DNA of 64,000 nt from Actinophytocola sp963729115 (GCA_963729115.1 CAVSMR010000003.1:124001-188000), one strand, 5' to 3'; shown: positions 44,153 to 52,947, counted from the first letter of the stretch. Notes: a model not told the origin generated them from the sequence alone. A program made the numbers and translations.

Positions 44153-45592
44153 ATGCCCCGTCGTCGTCTCCGTCTCGTGGTCGCGTCGTGCGCGGCCGTC
44201 GTCCTGGCCGTGGGTGGGCTGGGGGTGGCGCAGGCCATCGGTGCCGGCGAGTCCGCCGACCAGCCCTTCACCTCGGCCGTCTTCCGGGCCACGCACAACA
44301 GCTACTCCGGCGACGTGGACGGCGCGAAGGGCTCGCTCACCTACCAGCTCGACCACGGCGTCCGGTTCCTCGAGCTGGACGTGCACGACAACGGCTACGC
44401 CGCCAACCACGACTACTCGATCGGGCACGACGCGCCCGGTGACCAGGTCGACCACGCCGGCAACCCCGCGTCGAACCAGCTGGCGGACTGGCTCGACGTC
44501 GTCGCGTCCTGGTCGTCGGCCCACCCCACCCACGCGCCGCTGGTGGTCATGCTCGACCTCAAGGACGACCTGACCGACAACCACACCGACGCCGACGGGA
44601 ACCTGACCGCGCTCAACCGGGAGCTGCGGACCGCCTTCGGATCGCGGCTGCTGCCGGCGACCGACTACCAGCCCGGGTCCACAGTGGACGGACTGCGCGG
44701 CAAGGTGCTCACGCTGCTGTCCGGGGACCGGGCCACCCGGCTCGAGTACCGCCGCGACCTGGGTGCCCACCCCGCGGTCGCCATCAACGGGAACGGCCAG
44801 ATCGTCGAGGTGCACGACTCCGGCCACGGCACGCTCTGGTACTGGACCGGAACCTACGGCGCCGACGGCACCGTCACCTGGCTGCGGCACGGCTACTACG
44901 ACACCGGCACCACCCCGGCGGTCACCCTCAACGACAACGGCTGGCTCGTCGAGGTGCACCAGTCGGACTCCGCGACCACGCTCTGGCACCGCGTCGGGCA
45001 CCTCGACGCGGACGGCGAGATCAGCTGGTCGGGCAGCCACCAGTACGACAACGGCGTCCTGCCCACGGTGCGGTTCACCAGCCCCACCGGCGACACCGTG
45101 CAGGAGATCCATCGCAGCCAGTCGAACGACCAGAACTGGACCTGGAACGGCGTGCTGGACACCGGCGCGCGAACGGTCGCCTGGAGCGGCAACGCCACCA
45201 CGTCCAGCCCCCGCCACGACCAGTCCACCTCGGTCAGCGGCACGAGGTCGGTCCACGTCCACACCGCCGCCGACGGAGCGACTCCCGCGGACACGCTGCG
45301 CTACACCACCGACCGGGTCGCCGGCGGGCTGATCCGTTACCAGCAAACGGCTTTCGACGAGTACCAGCAGGGCGACAGCGCCGAACTGCAGCAGGGCGCC
45401 CTGTTCTACGGCGCACCCGCGACCGCGAAGGACTTCATCCGCTCCGCGCGCGCCACCGACCACCTCGTTCGCGGGTGGGACTTCGACTCCGCCGGCCTGG
45501 CGACCGACCCGCTCGCCAGCTATCCGGCCACCAACACGCCCGACGCGCCCTGGTACCGGGACATGCTGACCCAGGCGGGCGCGACCGAGTAG
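44153..45592 (+). CDS. Secreted PI-PLC-like phosphodiesterase with repeat insertion
   Basis: 479 residues with a signal peptide (LVVASCAAVVLAVGGLGVAQA). The PLC-like TIM barrel begins with the first catalytic histidine in ATHNSYSG and continues with FLELDVHDNGY and DYSIGHDA, as in Ca-dependent phosphoinositide-specific PLCs of streptomycetes. At residues 203-345 three tandem repeats of about 48 residues interrupt it (P-A-V-x-x-N-x-x-G-x-x-V-E-V-H ... L-W ... YD), and the barrel resumes after residue 350 (RYTTDRVAGGLIRYQQ, RGWDFDS). Family members without the insert are about 340 residues. Confidence 0.8.
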   Translation: MPRRRLRLVVASCAAVVLAVGGLGVAQAIGAGESADQPFTSAVFRATHNSYSGDVDGAKGSLTYQLDHGVRFLELDVHDNGYAANHDYSIGHDAPGDQVDHAGNPASNQLADWLDVVASWSSAHPTHAPLVVMLDLKDDLTDNHTDADGNLTALNRELRTAFGSRLLPATDYQPGSTVDGLRGKVLTLLSGDRATRLEYRRDLGAHPAVAINGNGQIVEVHDSGHGTLWYWTGTYGADGTVTWLRHGYYDTGTTPAVTLNDNGWLVEVHQSDSATTLWHRVGHLDADGEISWSGSHQYDNGVLPTVRFTSPTGDTVQEIHRSQSNDQNWTWNGVLDTGARTVAWSGNATTSSPRHDQSTSVSGTRSVHVHTAADGATPADTLRYTTDRVAGGLIRYQQTAFDEYQQGDSAELQQGALFYGAPATAKDFIRSARATDHLVRGWDFDSAGLATDPLASYPATNTPDAPWYRDMLTQAGATE

Positions 45593-45608
45593 CGCTACGC
45601 CGGCGCGC

Positions 45609-46451
45609 TCACACCGGTTCGGCCGGGAACTCCGGGTCGGTCACAGCCGGTGGGTGCTCCGAGACGAGCATGGGGAACTCGGCGGCTCGTTTCTCCAGGA
45701 ACGCCGCCACCCCCTCCGCCGCGTCCGCGCTGCGGGTTCGCTCGTACAGGGCCCGGGACTCCGCCACGTGCGCGTCCATGGGGTGGGCCGCGCCGAGCAT
45801 CTGCCACAGCAGCCGCCGGCTCGTCGCCACCGACACCGGCGCCGCGTGCGAGGCGATCTCCGCCGCGAGCGCGCGGGCGGCCGGCAGCAGGTCCGCCGGT
45901 TCGACGACCTCGCGGACCAGGCCCGAGGACACCAGCTCCGGTGCCTCGATCATCCGTCCCGTGTAGACCCATTCCGCCGCCCTGCTGATGCCCGCCACGC
46001 GGGGCAGGAACCAGCTCGCCGCGCCGTCCGGGACGATGCCGCGGCGGGTGAACGGGAACGCCATCCGCGCGGCGGTCGACGCCAGGCGGATGTCCATCGG
46101 CAGCGTCATGGTCGCGCCGATGCCCACCGCCGGTCCGTTCACGGCCGCGATCACCGGCTTGTGGGACGCGAAGATCCGCATCGTGACCACGCCGCCGGTG
46201 TCGCGGGGCAGCGTGTCCGTCGCGACACGGGCCGACTCGAAGCCGCCCGCGGACAGGTCCGCGCCGGCGCAGAACGCCCGGCCCGCGCCGGTCACCACGA
46301 CCGCGCGCACCGCGTCGTCGGCGTCCGTGCGGTCGAACGCGGCCACCAGCTCGTCGCGCATCACCGTCTGGAACGCGTTCAGCTTCGCCGGCCGGTTGAG
46401 CGTGACCGTGGCGACGTGCCCGGCCACCTCCAGCGTGATCGTCGAGAACAC
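45609..46451 (-). CDS. Crotonase/enoyl-CoA hydratase family protein
   Basis: 280 residues. Crotonase fold with oxyanion-hole segments AFCAGADLSAG and NGPAVGIGATMTLPMDIRLA. At the position of the catalytic glutamate of the usual GIVPE motif it has Asp (RRGIVPDGAASWFLPRVAG), a conservative change. Third gene of the leftward unit of the catabolic island, two bases after the dehydrogenase gene. Expected to hydrate (or otherwise act on) the enoyl-CoA made by the two dehydrogenase subunits. Confidence 0.9.
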   Translation of the reverse strand: MFSTITLEVAGHVATVTLNRPAKLNAFQTVMRDELVAAFDRTDADDAVRAVVVTGAGRAFCAGADLSAGGFESARVATDTLPRDTGGVVTMRIFASHKPVIAAVNGPAVGIGATMTLPMDIRLASTAARMAFPFTRRGIVPDGAASWFLPRVAGISRAAEWVYTGRMIEAPELVSSGLVREVVEPADLLPAARALAAEIASHAAPVSVATSRRLLWQMLGAAHPMDAHVAESRALYERTRSADAAEGVAAFLEKRAAEFPMLVSEHPPAVTDPEFPAEPV

Positions 46452-46452
46452 C

Positions 46453-47640
46453 TCAGCCCTCCCGTGGCAGACCCAGTACCCGCTCGGCCAGCATGGTCTT
46501 CAACACCTCTTCGGTGCCACCCGCGATCCGGTAACCGAGCGCTCCCAGCATCCACTTCGTCCACCCGAACGTCCCCCACGCCCCGGTGTCCGCCACGAAC
46601 GCGGGCCCCAGCAGCTCTGCGGCCAGCTCCCCGGCCTCGCGCAGGTTCGCCGCCACCAGCAGCTTGTCGATCGCCCCGCTCGACCGGGCGAGCGACGTGT
46701 CGGCCTGCGTGCGCAGCTGGTGCAGGCGTGCGACCCGCAGCCGCACGTGCAGCCGCGCGAGCGCGTCCGCGACCAGCGGGTCGTCCGCCCGGCCCGTCCG
46801 CTCGGCCAGCATCGCCAGGAGCCGCTGCGCCCGCGCCAGCAGTTCGTGCGAGCGGTCCGACGCGTCCCGGCGCTCGTTCGCCAGGGCCGCGGTCGCCACC
46901 CGCCAGCCCGCGCCCTGGTCACCCAGCCGCATCGTGTCCGGGACGGCGGCGCCGTCGAGGAAGACCTCGCAGAAGCTGCTGCCGCCGGTCAGCTGCCGGA
47001 TCGGCCGGACGTCCACTCCGGACTGTCGCATGGGGACGAGGAACGCGGTCAGCCCGGCGTGCTTGCGCGCCTCGGGATCGGTGCGGACCAGGGCCAGGCC
47101 GAGGTCGGCGAACCGGCCGTTGGAGGTCCAGATCTTCTGCCCGGTCAGCCGCCAGCTCGCTCCGTCGCGCACGCCGCGGGTGCGCACGCTCGCGAGGTCC
47201 GAACCGGCGTCCGGCTCGGACAGCAGCGCGCACGCCACGACGTCGCCCCGCTGCAACCCGGCCGCGTGTGTCGCCACCTGCGCGGCGGTGCCGTACCGGA
47301 CGACCGTCGGCGAGACCCAGCCGAGCCCGATGCGCAGCGGCCCCATGTCCGGGACCACGAACCGCGCCTCCAGCTCGCGGTAGCGCCGCTCGAACGACGC
47401 CGGCAGCCCGCGCCCGCCGTGCTCGACGGGTCCGGTCAGCCAGCCGAACCCCGCGTCCCACCGGGTTCGCTGCCACGCCCGCGCCGCGCTCACCTCGGCC
47501 AGCTCCTCGGCGCCGCTGGTCTCGTGGAACAACGCGAGGCCCTCCGCGCCGGCTCCCCACTCGACCGCGGCCGGCGGCCGCCGCTTCGCCGCGCTCTCGA
47601 GGAACGCGAGCGCCGACGCGGTGAACTCCTCGGGCGTCAT
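46453..47640 (-). CDS. Acyl-CoA dehydrogenase, subunit-like (1)
   Basis: 395 residues. Middle domain ALLSEPDAGSDLASVRTRGV and IWTSNGRFADLGLALVRTD, and C-terminal domain ending YRIAGGTEEVLKTMLAERVLGLPRE. In the segment where medium-chain dehydrogenases carry the catalytic Glu (YEGT) it has AGGT, as in actinobacterial FadE proteins that work in pairs. ATG overlaps the stop of the second dehydrogenase gene (ATGA), fitting an obligate heteromer such as the alpha2beta2 FadE complexes of sterol catabolism. Confidence 0.92.
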   Translation of the reverse strand: MTPEEFTASALAFLESAAKRRPPAAVEWGAGAEGLALFHETSGAEELAEVSAARAWQRTRWDAGFGWLTGPVEHGGRGLPASFERRYRELEARFVVPDMGPLRIGLGWVSPTVVRYGTAAQVATHAAGLQRGDVVACALLSEPDAGSDLASVRTRGVRDGASWRLTGQKIWTSNGRFADLGLALVRTDPEARKHAGLTAFLVPMRQSGVDVRPIRQLTGGSSFCEVFLDGAAVPDTMRLGDQGAGWRVATAALANERRDASDRSHELLARAQRLLAMLAERTGRADDPLVADALARLHVRLRVARLHQLRTQADTSLARSSGAIDKLLVAANLREAGELAAELLGPAFVADTGAWGTFGWTKWMLGALGYRIAGGTEEVLKTMLAERVLGLPREG

Positions 47641-48689
47641 GGGGCCGCCGGCAGGGCAGCCGACAGGGCGGCGCGGTGCGAGCGGGGCGTGCCGAACAGC
47701 AGCATGGAGCTCTTGGCGCGCTTGAAGAAGAAGTGCGCCGGGTGCTCCCAGGTGAACCCGATGCCACCGTGGGTCTGGATCGTCTCGTCCGCGATGTCCG
47801 ACACGCTCTGCGCGCAGAACGCCGCCGCCACCGACGCCAGCTCGGCCGCGTCCGGGGAGTCCGCGTCGGCGGCGAAGCCCGCACCGTAGGCGGCCGACGC
47901 CGACAGCTCGGTCGCGATCAGCATGTCGGCCAGCTTGTGCTTGATCGCCTGGTAGGACCCGATCACCCGGCCGAACTGCACGCGCTGCCCCGCGTATGCC
48001 ACGCACATCTCCAGCATCCGCCGCGCGCAGCCGACCTGTTCGGCCGCGAGCGCCACCGTGGCGCGCCGGACCGCCGGGCCGACGAGTGCCGCGTCGCCGA
48101 TGCGGTGGGCCGGAGTGTCCACACAGGTCACCACGGCCTGGCGCCGCGTATGGTCCAGTGTGGACATCGGCGTCGCCGTCACGTCGGCGCCGCGCACCGC
48201 GTACAGCCCGTCGGCCGCGGGGAGCAGGAGCAGGCCGGCAGCCGCTCCGTCGAGCACGAACGAGACCTCACCGTGCAGTACGTGGCAGGAACCGGACCGG
48301 TGGGCCGTCAACGAGCCCGGGACGTGCGCCAGCGTGGCGAGCGTCGTGCCGGCGGCGATCTCGGGCAGGTAGTCCGGCCCCGCGCCGGCGGCCAGCAGCG
48401 CTCCCGCGGCCAGCACCACCGACGACAGGTACGGCACGCCCAGCAGCACCCTGCCCATCTCCTCCATGACCACCTGCAGGTCGACCAGCGACCCGTCCAC
48501 CCCGCCGAACGAGGCGGGGATGCCGAGCCCGGTCAGGCCGAGCGAGCCGGACAGGGCCTGCCACACCGGCTCGTCATAGCCGGCCGGGTCGTCCGCCAGC
48601 CTGCGCAGGTCGTCGTCGGTGGCGTGCCGGCCGAGGAACGCGCGCACGGTCGCACGCAGCTCCTCCCGCTCCTCGCTGACCTCGAACAT
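47637..48689 (-). CDS. Acyl-CoA dehydrogenase, subunit-like (2)
   Basis: 350 residues, short for a dehydrogenase. N-terminal domain (FEVSEEREELRATVRAFL, GIPASFGGVDGSLVDLQVVMEEMGR), a reduced middle domain, and the C-terminal helices with RVQFGRVIGSYQAIKHKLAD and IQTHGGIGFTWEHPAHFFFKRA, which is diagnostic for the partner subunit of heteromeric actinobacterial dehydrogenases. First gene of the leftward unit; start ATG 48689. An operator-like sequence lies 19 bp upstream of it. Confidence 0.92.
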   Translation of the reverse strand: MFEVSEEREELRATVRAFLGRHATDDDLRRLADDPAGYDEPVWQALSGSLGLTGLGIPASFGGVDGSLVDLQVVMEEMGRVLLGVPYLSSVVLAAGALLAAGAGPDYLPEIAAGTTLATLAHVPGSLTAHRSGSCHVLHGEVSFVLDGAAAGLLLLPAADGLYAVRGADVTATPMSTLDHTRRQAVVTCVDTPAHRIGDAALVGPAVRRATVALAAEQVGCARRMLEMCVAYAGQRVQFGRVIGSYQAIKHKLADMLIATELSASAAYGAGFAADADSPDAAELASVAAAFCAQSVSDIADETIQTHGGIGFTWEHPAHFFFKRAKSSMLLFGTPRSHRAALSAALPAAP

Positions 48690-48707
48690 GCACCCGCCTG
48701 GCGACTC

Positions 48708-48721
48708 AATAGGGACCTGAT
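48708..48721. promoter_or_regulatory. Degenerate operator copy before the dehydrogenase unit
   Basis: AATAGGGACCTGAT matches the perfect palindrome at 48796-48809 at 11 of 14 positions and lies 19 bp upstream of the dehydrogenase ATG on the minus strand. Confidence 0.45.
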
Positions 48722-48777
48722 TCGGCAGAGTAGAGCGAACCTCCCTACTCGACAAGGACCAGTTCAGACATGATCTG

Positions 48778-48790
48778 TCACGGTCCGTGA
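48778..48790. promoter_or_regulatory. Inverted repeat in the divergent control region
   Basis: TCACGG-T-CCGTGA, a perfect 13-base dyad placed just upstream of the AATAGGTACCTATT palindrome. Position suits an activator or a second repressor; no cognate protein can be named. Confidence 0.4.
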
Positions 48791-48795
48791 TCCAT

Positions 48796-48837
48796 AATAG
48801 GTACCTATTGACACCCATTCGAGATCCGGTCTAGCGT
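48796..48837 (+). promoter_or_regulatory. Promoter with overlapping 14-bp operator for the catabolic operon
   Basis: AATAGGTACCTATT (48796-48809) is a perfect palindrome whose last bases run into TTGACA (48808-48813), a consensus -35. TAGCGT follows at 48832-48837 with an 18-base spacer. A bound repressor would occlude RNA polymerase. The FadR-type regulator in the operon is the natural candidate. Confidence 0.6.
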
Positions 48838-48873
48838 CCCGCCGCACAGGGGAGCGAGAGGAGCCTTCGAGCA

Positions 48874-49962
48874 ATGACGCAGAAGCGGTTCATCGGCGCG
48901 GTGGCCATCGCCGCCTGCGCCACGCTGCTGGGAGCCTGCGGGGACGGCGGCGACACGGGCGCCCCGGGCGCCGACGGGACCACGCACGTGACGCTGGCCT
49001 TCGCGCTCGCCGTGCCGGACGCCTCCCAGTCCTACTACACCTCGCTGCCCAAGGAGCTCGGCTACTGGAAGGACGAGAAGCTCGACGTCGACATCGCCAC
49101 GTTCGACGGGAGCAACGCGACCATCACGGCCGTGCAGGCCGGCCAGGCCGACGCGACCAACACCGGCACCGCCGGGATCGCCGCCGCGGTCGAGAAGGGC
49201 AGCGACCTGATCGCCTACTACCCGATGTCCACCACCAACATCTACTACCCGGCCGCGCCGGAGAACAGCCCCATCACGTCCATCCAGGACTACGCGGGCA
49301 AGAAGGTCGGCATCCAGAGCCTGGAGTCCACGTCCTACCAGTACCTGCGCGGCATCCTCGCCGACGAGGGCGTCGACCCGGACAGCGTGCAGTACGTGCC
49401 GGTCGGCACCGGCGCCGAGGTGGCCGCCGCGCTCGACAACCACAGCATCGACACCTACCAGGGTTCCGACACCCTCTACGCCCAGCTCAAGACGGCCGGC
49501 GTGACCATGCGGCGGATCGACAGCACGGTCAGCGACGAGATGAAGTTCGTGACCGCGATGACCGCTTCCGCGGCCGACCTCGAGGCGCACCCGCAGACCT
49601 ACGTCGGTCTCGCCCGCGGCATCGCGAAGGCGCGTGCGTTCGCCGAGGCCAACCCGGAGGCGGCGGTGCGGCTGCACTGGCAGGCCTACCCGGACAGCAA
49701 GCCGCGCAACGTCTCCGAGCAGGAGGCGATGGCCACCGCCGTGCAGGGCCTGACGGACCGGCTCAAGGCGGAGAACCTCGTCGACGGCATCGGCACCGAC
49801 CTGGCCACCGCCGACATCGACAACACGGTCAAGGTCTACGTCGGCGGCGGCATCATCGGCAAGGGGCTGCCCGCGGACAAGCTCTACGACGACCAGTTCG
49901 TCAAGCAGATCAACGACTTCGACGCGGCCGCGATCCAGCAGCAGGCCAAGGAACGGTCGTAG
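48874..49962 (+). CDS. NitT/TauT-type ABC substrate-binding lipoprotein
   Basis: 362 residues with lipobox LLGAC (C22). The mature domain is of the NMT1/SsuA-like type (AVPDASQSYYTSLPKELGYW, ATITAVQAGQADATNTGTA, GKKVGIQSLESTSYQYLRGI). These bind small organic acids, sulfonates or heterocycles. First gene of the rightward catabolic operon, with the matching ATPase and permease genes about 4 kb further on. Confidence 0.92.
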   Translation: MTQKRFIGAVAIAACATLLGACGDGGDTGAPGADGTTHVTLAFALAVPDASQSYYTSLPKELGYWKDEKLDVDIATFDGSNATITAVQAGQADATNTGTAGIAAAVEKGSDLIAYYPMSTTNIYYPAAPENSPITSIQDYAGKKVGIQSLESTSYQYLRGILADEGVDPDSVQYVPVGTGAEVAAALDNHSIDTYQGSDTLYAQLKTAGVTMRRIDSTVSDEMKFVTAMTASAADLEAHPQTYVGLARGIAKARAFAEANPEAAVRLHWQAYPDSKPRNVSEQEAMATAVQGLTDRLKAENLVDGIGTDLATADIDNTVKVYVGGGIIGKGLPADKLYDDQFVKQINDFDAAAIQQQAKERS

Positions 49963-49974
49963 ACAGCAAACGAC

Positions 49975-52044
49975 ATGGCGTCAACGATTGGGGTGCTCGC
50001 GATGCCACCGGATCGCGTTCCCGCGCGGACCTTCTTCTCGCCCGAGTCCATCGCCGTGGTCGGTGCGTCGCCGCGCAAGGACACGCCGGTCAACCGGCTG
50101 CTCTCGACGCTGCTCGACCGGGGCTATCGCGGGACCGTGCACCCGGTGACCGACCGCCACTCCACTGTGGAGGGACTGGCCACGGTGCCCTCGCCCGCGG
50201 CGCTGCCCGGGCCCGTCGACCTCGGCATCGTGGCGCTGCCCAAGGAGCTCGTCGTGGACTCCTGCGCCGGCCTCGCCGACGCGGGCGTGCGCAACGTCGT
50301 CGTGGTCTCCGCCGGCTTCGCCGAGGCCGGGCCGGACGGCGTGGCCCGGCAGCGGGAGCTCACCGCGCTCGCGGCCGACCGCGAGCTGGCGGTGCTGGGC
50401 CCGAACTGCATGGGCTTCGTCAACCTGCTCGACGGCGTCGTCCCGTGCTTCGCGTCGGTAGCGGTCAACGAACCGGTGCTGGTGCCGGGCGAGGCCGCGA
50501 TCCTCAGCCAGAGCGGCGGCGTCGGCATCGCGGCCATGCTCGCCGCCATGCGCGCGGGCACCGGCGTCAGCCTCGTCGTCAGCTCCGGCAACGAGGCCGT
50601 GCTCGACCTCGCGGACCTGCTCGACTTCGTCGTCGTGGACGGCCGGTCCTCGGTGGCGCTGCTCTACGCCGAGCACTTCCGCCGCGGACCGGACCTGCTC
50701 GACGCCGTCGCGCGGGCGAGCGCGGCGGGTGTCGGCACGGTCGTGCTGCACGGCGGCCGGCACGACGAGGGCGCGCGCGCCGCCCAGTCGCACACCGGCG
50801 CGCTCGCCACCGACGGGCGGGTGGTCCGCGAGCTGCTCGCCGGCGCGGGCGCGTGGCCGGTGACGACGCTGGGCGAGGCGGTGGAGGCGATGAGCGTGAT
50901 CACCTCCGGCAAGGGCACCCGCCCACGCGGGCGCCGGGTCGCCGCGCTCGCGGCCAGCGGTGGGATGGCCGTGCTCAGCGCGGATGCCATCGCCTCGGCC
51001 GGACTCACCCTCGCCACCCCGGCGGAGTCCACGAAGGACGTGCTGCGCGAAGCGAGCCCGGGGTTCGCCGGTCCGTGGAACCCGATCGACATCACCCCGG
51101 AGCTGTACTACCGGCCGGACCGGGTGCGGGCGCTGGCCGCCGCGCTCGCCGCCGACGGGGGCGTGGACTCCGTGCTGCTGTGCGGGACGTTCCCGTACGA
51201 GGCGTCGATCGAGCTCGCCGAGGCCTTCGCGGCGAGCCTCGGTGGCTGCGGCAAGGCGGTCGCGGCCGGCTGGTTCTCCGGCGACGAGTGGATCGCGAAG
51301 ACCTGCCGGGACAACGGGCTGGCCTACTTCACCGACCTGTCCACGGCATGCGGCTACCTCGCGACCGGCGACGACCCGGTCCGGCTGCCGGCCCCCGCGC
51401 CGCCCCGGCCCGCGCCGGATCCGGCCATGATCGTCACCGAGGACGTGGTCAAGGCGGAGCTGCGCCAGCTGGGCCTGGCCGTGCCCGACTCGGTGATCGC
51501 CGAGGGCGGCACCGGGGTCGTCGCGCTCGGCGGGCTGCGGCCGCCGGTGGCGATCAAGGCACTGCACGGCCTGTTCCCGCACAAGGCCGAGGCGGGCATG
51601 CTCGAGCTGAACCTCACCGGCGAAGCCGAGGTTCGCGAGGCCGCACGGCGGATCGCGGACCGGATGCGCGAGCGCGGGGTCGATCGGCCGCGGCTACTCG
51701 TCGAGGAGATGGCGGCGCCGGGCGTCGAGCTGTTCGTCGGCGGGCGGATCGACCCGGCGTTCGGCCGGATCGGCATCATCGGCCTCGGCGGCAGCGGGAT
51801 CTCCGGCACGACGCCGACCCGCCTGGTGTCCCTGCGGTCCGCCTCGCTCGCCGCGGTCGCCGGGGCGCTCGCGGACCTCGACGAGAAGGTCGGCGGGCAG
51901 CCCAAGGACGAGGTGGTCCGGGTCGCCGCCGCGATCCTCGACTGGTGGCGCGGGCACCCCGAGCTGGCCGAGCTGGACGTGAACCCGCTGATCGTCAACG
52001 ACGCCGGCATCTGGGTCGTCGACGGGCTGGCGGTGTGCGCGTGA
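49975..52044 (+). CDS. ADP-forming acyl-CoA ligase (acetate-CoA ligase family)
   Basis: 689 residues with alpha and beta parts fused: CoA-binding Rossmann domain (IAVVGASPRKDTPVNRLL), succinyl-CoA-ligase-like domains with the phospho-histidine in SHTGALATDG near residue 274, and a C-terminal ATP-grasp domain (IKALHGLFPHKAEAGMLELN, LVEEMAAPGVELFVGGRID). It forms an acyl-CoA from the free acid with ATP to ADP. In this operon it should activate the imported substrate. An in-frame ATG at 50002 is an alternative start. Its stop overlaps the cyclase GTG. Confidence 0.9.
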   Translation: MASTIGVLAMPPDRVPARTFFSPESIAVVGASPRKDTPVNRLLSTLLDRGYRGTVHPVTDRHSTVEGLATVPSPAALPGPVDLGIVALPKELVVDSCAGLADAGVRNVVVVSAGFAEAGPDGVARQRELTALAADRELAVLGPNCMGFVNLLDGVVPCFASVAVNEPVLVPGEAAILSQSGGVGIAAMLAAMRAGTGVSLVVSSGNEAVLDLADLLDFVVVDGRSSVALLYAEHFRRGPDLLDAVARASAAGVGTVVLHGGRHDEGARAAQSHTGALATDGRVVRELLAGAGAWPVTTLGEAVEAMSVITSGKGTRPRGRRVAALAASGGMAVLSADAIASAGLTLATPAESTKDVLREASPGFAGPWNPIDITPELYYRPDRVRALAAALAADGGVDSVLLCGTFPYEASIELAEAFAASLGGCGKAVAAGWFSGDEWIAKTCRDNGLAYFTDLSTACGYLATGDDPVRLPAPAPPRPAPDPAMIVTEDVVKAELRQLGLAVPDSVIAEGGTGVVALGGLRPPVAIKALHGLFPHKAEAGMLELNLTGEAEVREAARRIADRMRERGVDRPRLLVEEMAAPGVELFVGGRIDPAFGRIGIIGLGGSGISGTTPTRLVSLRSASLAAVAGALADLDEKVGGQPKDEVVRVAAAILDWWRGHPELAELDVNPLIVNDAGIWVVDGLAVCA

Positions 52045-52940
52045 CAGCCGGGAACGGGCACGGGAACGGGCGCGGGAACGGGCACGGGAACTGGCACCGC
52101 TGGGGAGCGGGCGACCAGGCGGGCGCGCTCAATCTGTCCACACCGGACACCGTGCTCGCGGCGCTCCGCCTGCCCGGCGCCGGGCGGGTGTACAGCCTGT
52201 CCCACCACATCGACGAGAACGGTCCGGTGAGCGCGCGCCGCCCGCCGGTCCGCCGGATCACCATCGGCAGCCGCAACCGGCGCGGCAACCGCGGCTCGTT
52301 CGACGACCTGCTGGTGATGCACGCGCACACCGGCACCCACATCGACGGCCTGTGCCACTACTGGACCGCGGACGGCGGCATGTACAACGGGCACGATCCC
52401 GAGCAGGTGCGGCCGGACGGTGCGCCGAGCCTGGGCATCGACCACCTGCCCGGGCTGGTGGCCTCCGCCGTGTACCTGGACCTGCGCGCCGTCTGTCCAC
52501 ACGGGACGGACGGGCACGGGTTCGAGATCACCGTCGCGCACCTGGAGAAGGAGCTGGCCCGCGCCGGCAGCGAGATCCGGCCGGGCGATGTCGTGCTGGT
52601 GCGCACCGGCTGGGAGGACGAGCTGCGGACCGACCGCCGGGTCTACACCTGGGGCGAGCCCGGTATCGGCGAGGCGGGCGCGCGCTGGCTCGCCGAGCGG
52701 GACGTGGTCGCGGTCGGTGCGGACAACTGGGGCGTCGAGGCCATCCCGCCCCGCGAGGCGGGCTCCGGGATGGTCGTGCATTCGATCCTGCTCAACGAGT
52801 TCGGCACCTACCTCATCGAGCACCTGTCGTTCGCCGCGCTGGGCGACGAGGTCGAGTCCGGCCGGTACCTGTTCGTGCTCGCCCCGCTGCGGATCTCCGG
52901 CGGCACGGGCAGCCCGGTCAACCCCCTACTCATCACGTGA
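52041..52940 (+). CDS. Cyclase family (kynurenine formamidase-like) hydrolase
   Basis: 299 residues from GTG 52041, overlapping the ligase stop (GTGA). The zinc-site motif HAHTGTHIDGLCHYW and later DVVLVRTGWED and GADNWGVEA define the cyclase family (pfam04199), metal hydrolases that open amides, lactones or isatin-like rings. The first 18 codons are four 12-base repeats (52050-52097) coding Gly-Asn-Gly-His/Arg, a lead not seen in the family core, which begins at WHRWGAGDQAGALN. Its presence suggests a ring-opening or amide hydrolysis step in the pathway. Confidence 0.9.
   Translation: MTAGNGHGNGRGNGHGNWHRWGAGDQAGALNLSTPDTVLAALRLPGAGRVYSLSHHIDENGPVSARRPPVRRITIGSRNRRGNRGSFDDLLVMHAHTGTHIDGLCHYWTADGGMYNGHDPEQVRPDGAPSLGIDHLPGLVASAVYLDLRAVCPHGTDGHGFEITVAHLEKELARAGSEIRPGDVVLVRTGWEDELRTDRRVYTWGEPGIGEAGARWLAERDVVAVGADNWGVEAIPPREAGSGMVVHSILLNEFGTYLIEHLSFAALGDEVESGRYLFVLAPLRISGGTGSPVNPLLIT
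52050..52097. repeat. Four 12-bp tandem repeats in the cyclase N-terminus
   Basis: Units GGGAACGGGCAC, GGGAACGGGCGC, GGGAACGGGCAC, GGGAACTGGCAC, in frame, each adding four residues. Copy number can change without frameshift. Confidence 0.9.
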
Positions 52941-52947
52941 GGACGAC

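Noticed and set aside
52050..52097. Short tandem repeat considered as a CRISPR-like array
   Set aside because: Units are 12 bp, contiguous without spacers, and lie in frame at the start of a coding gene.
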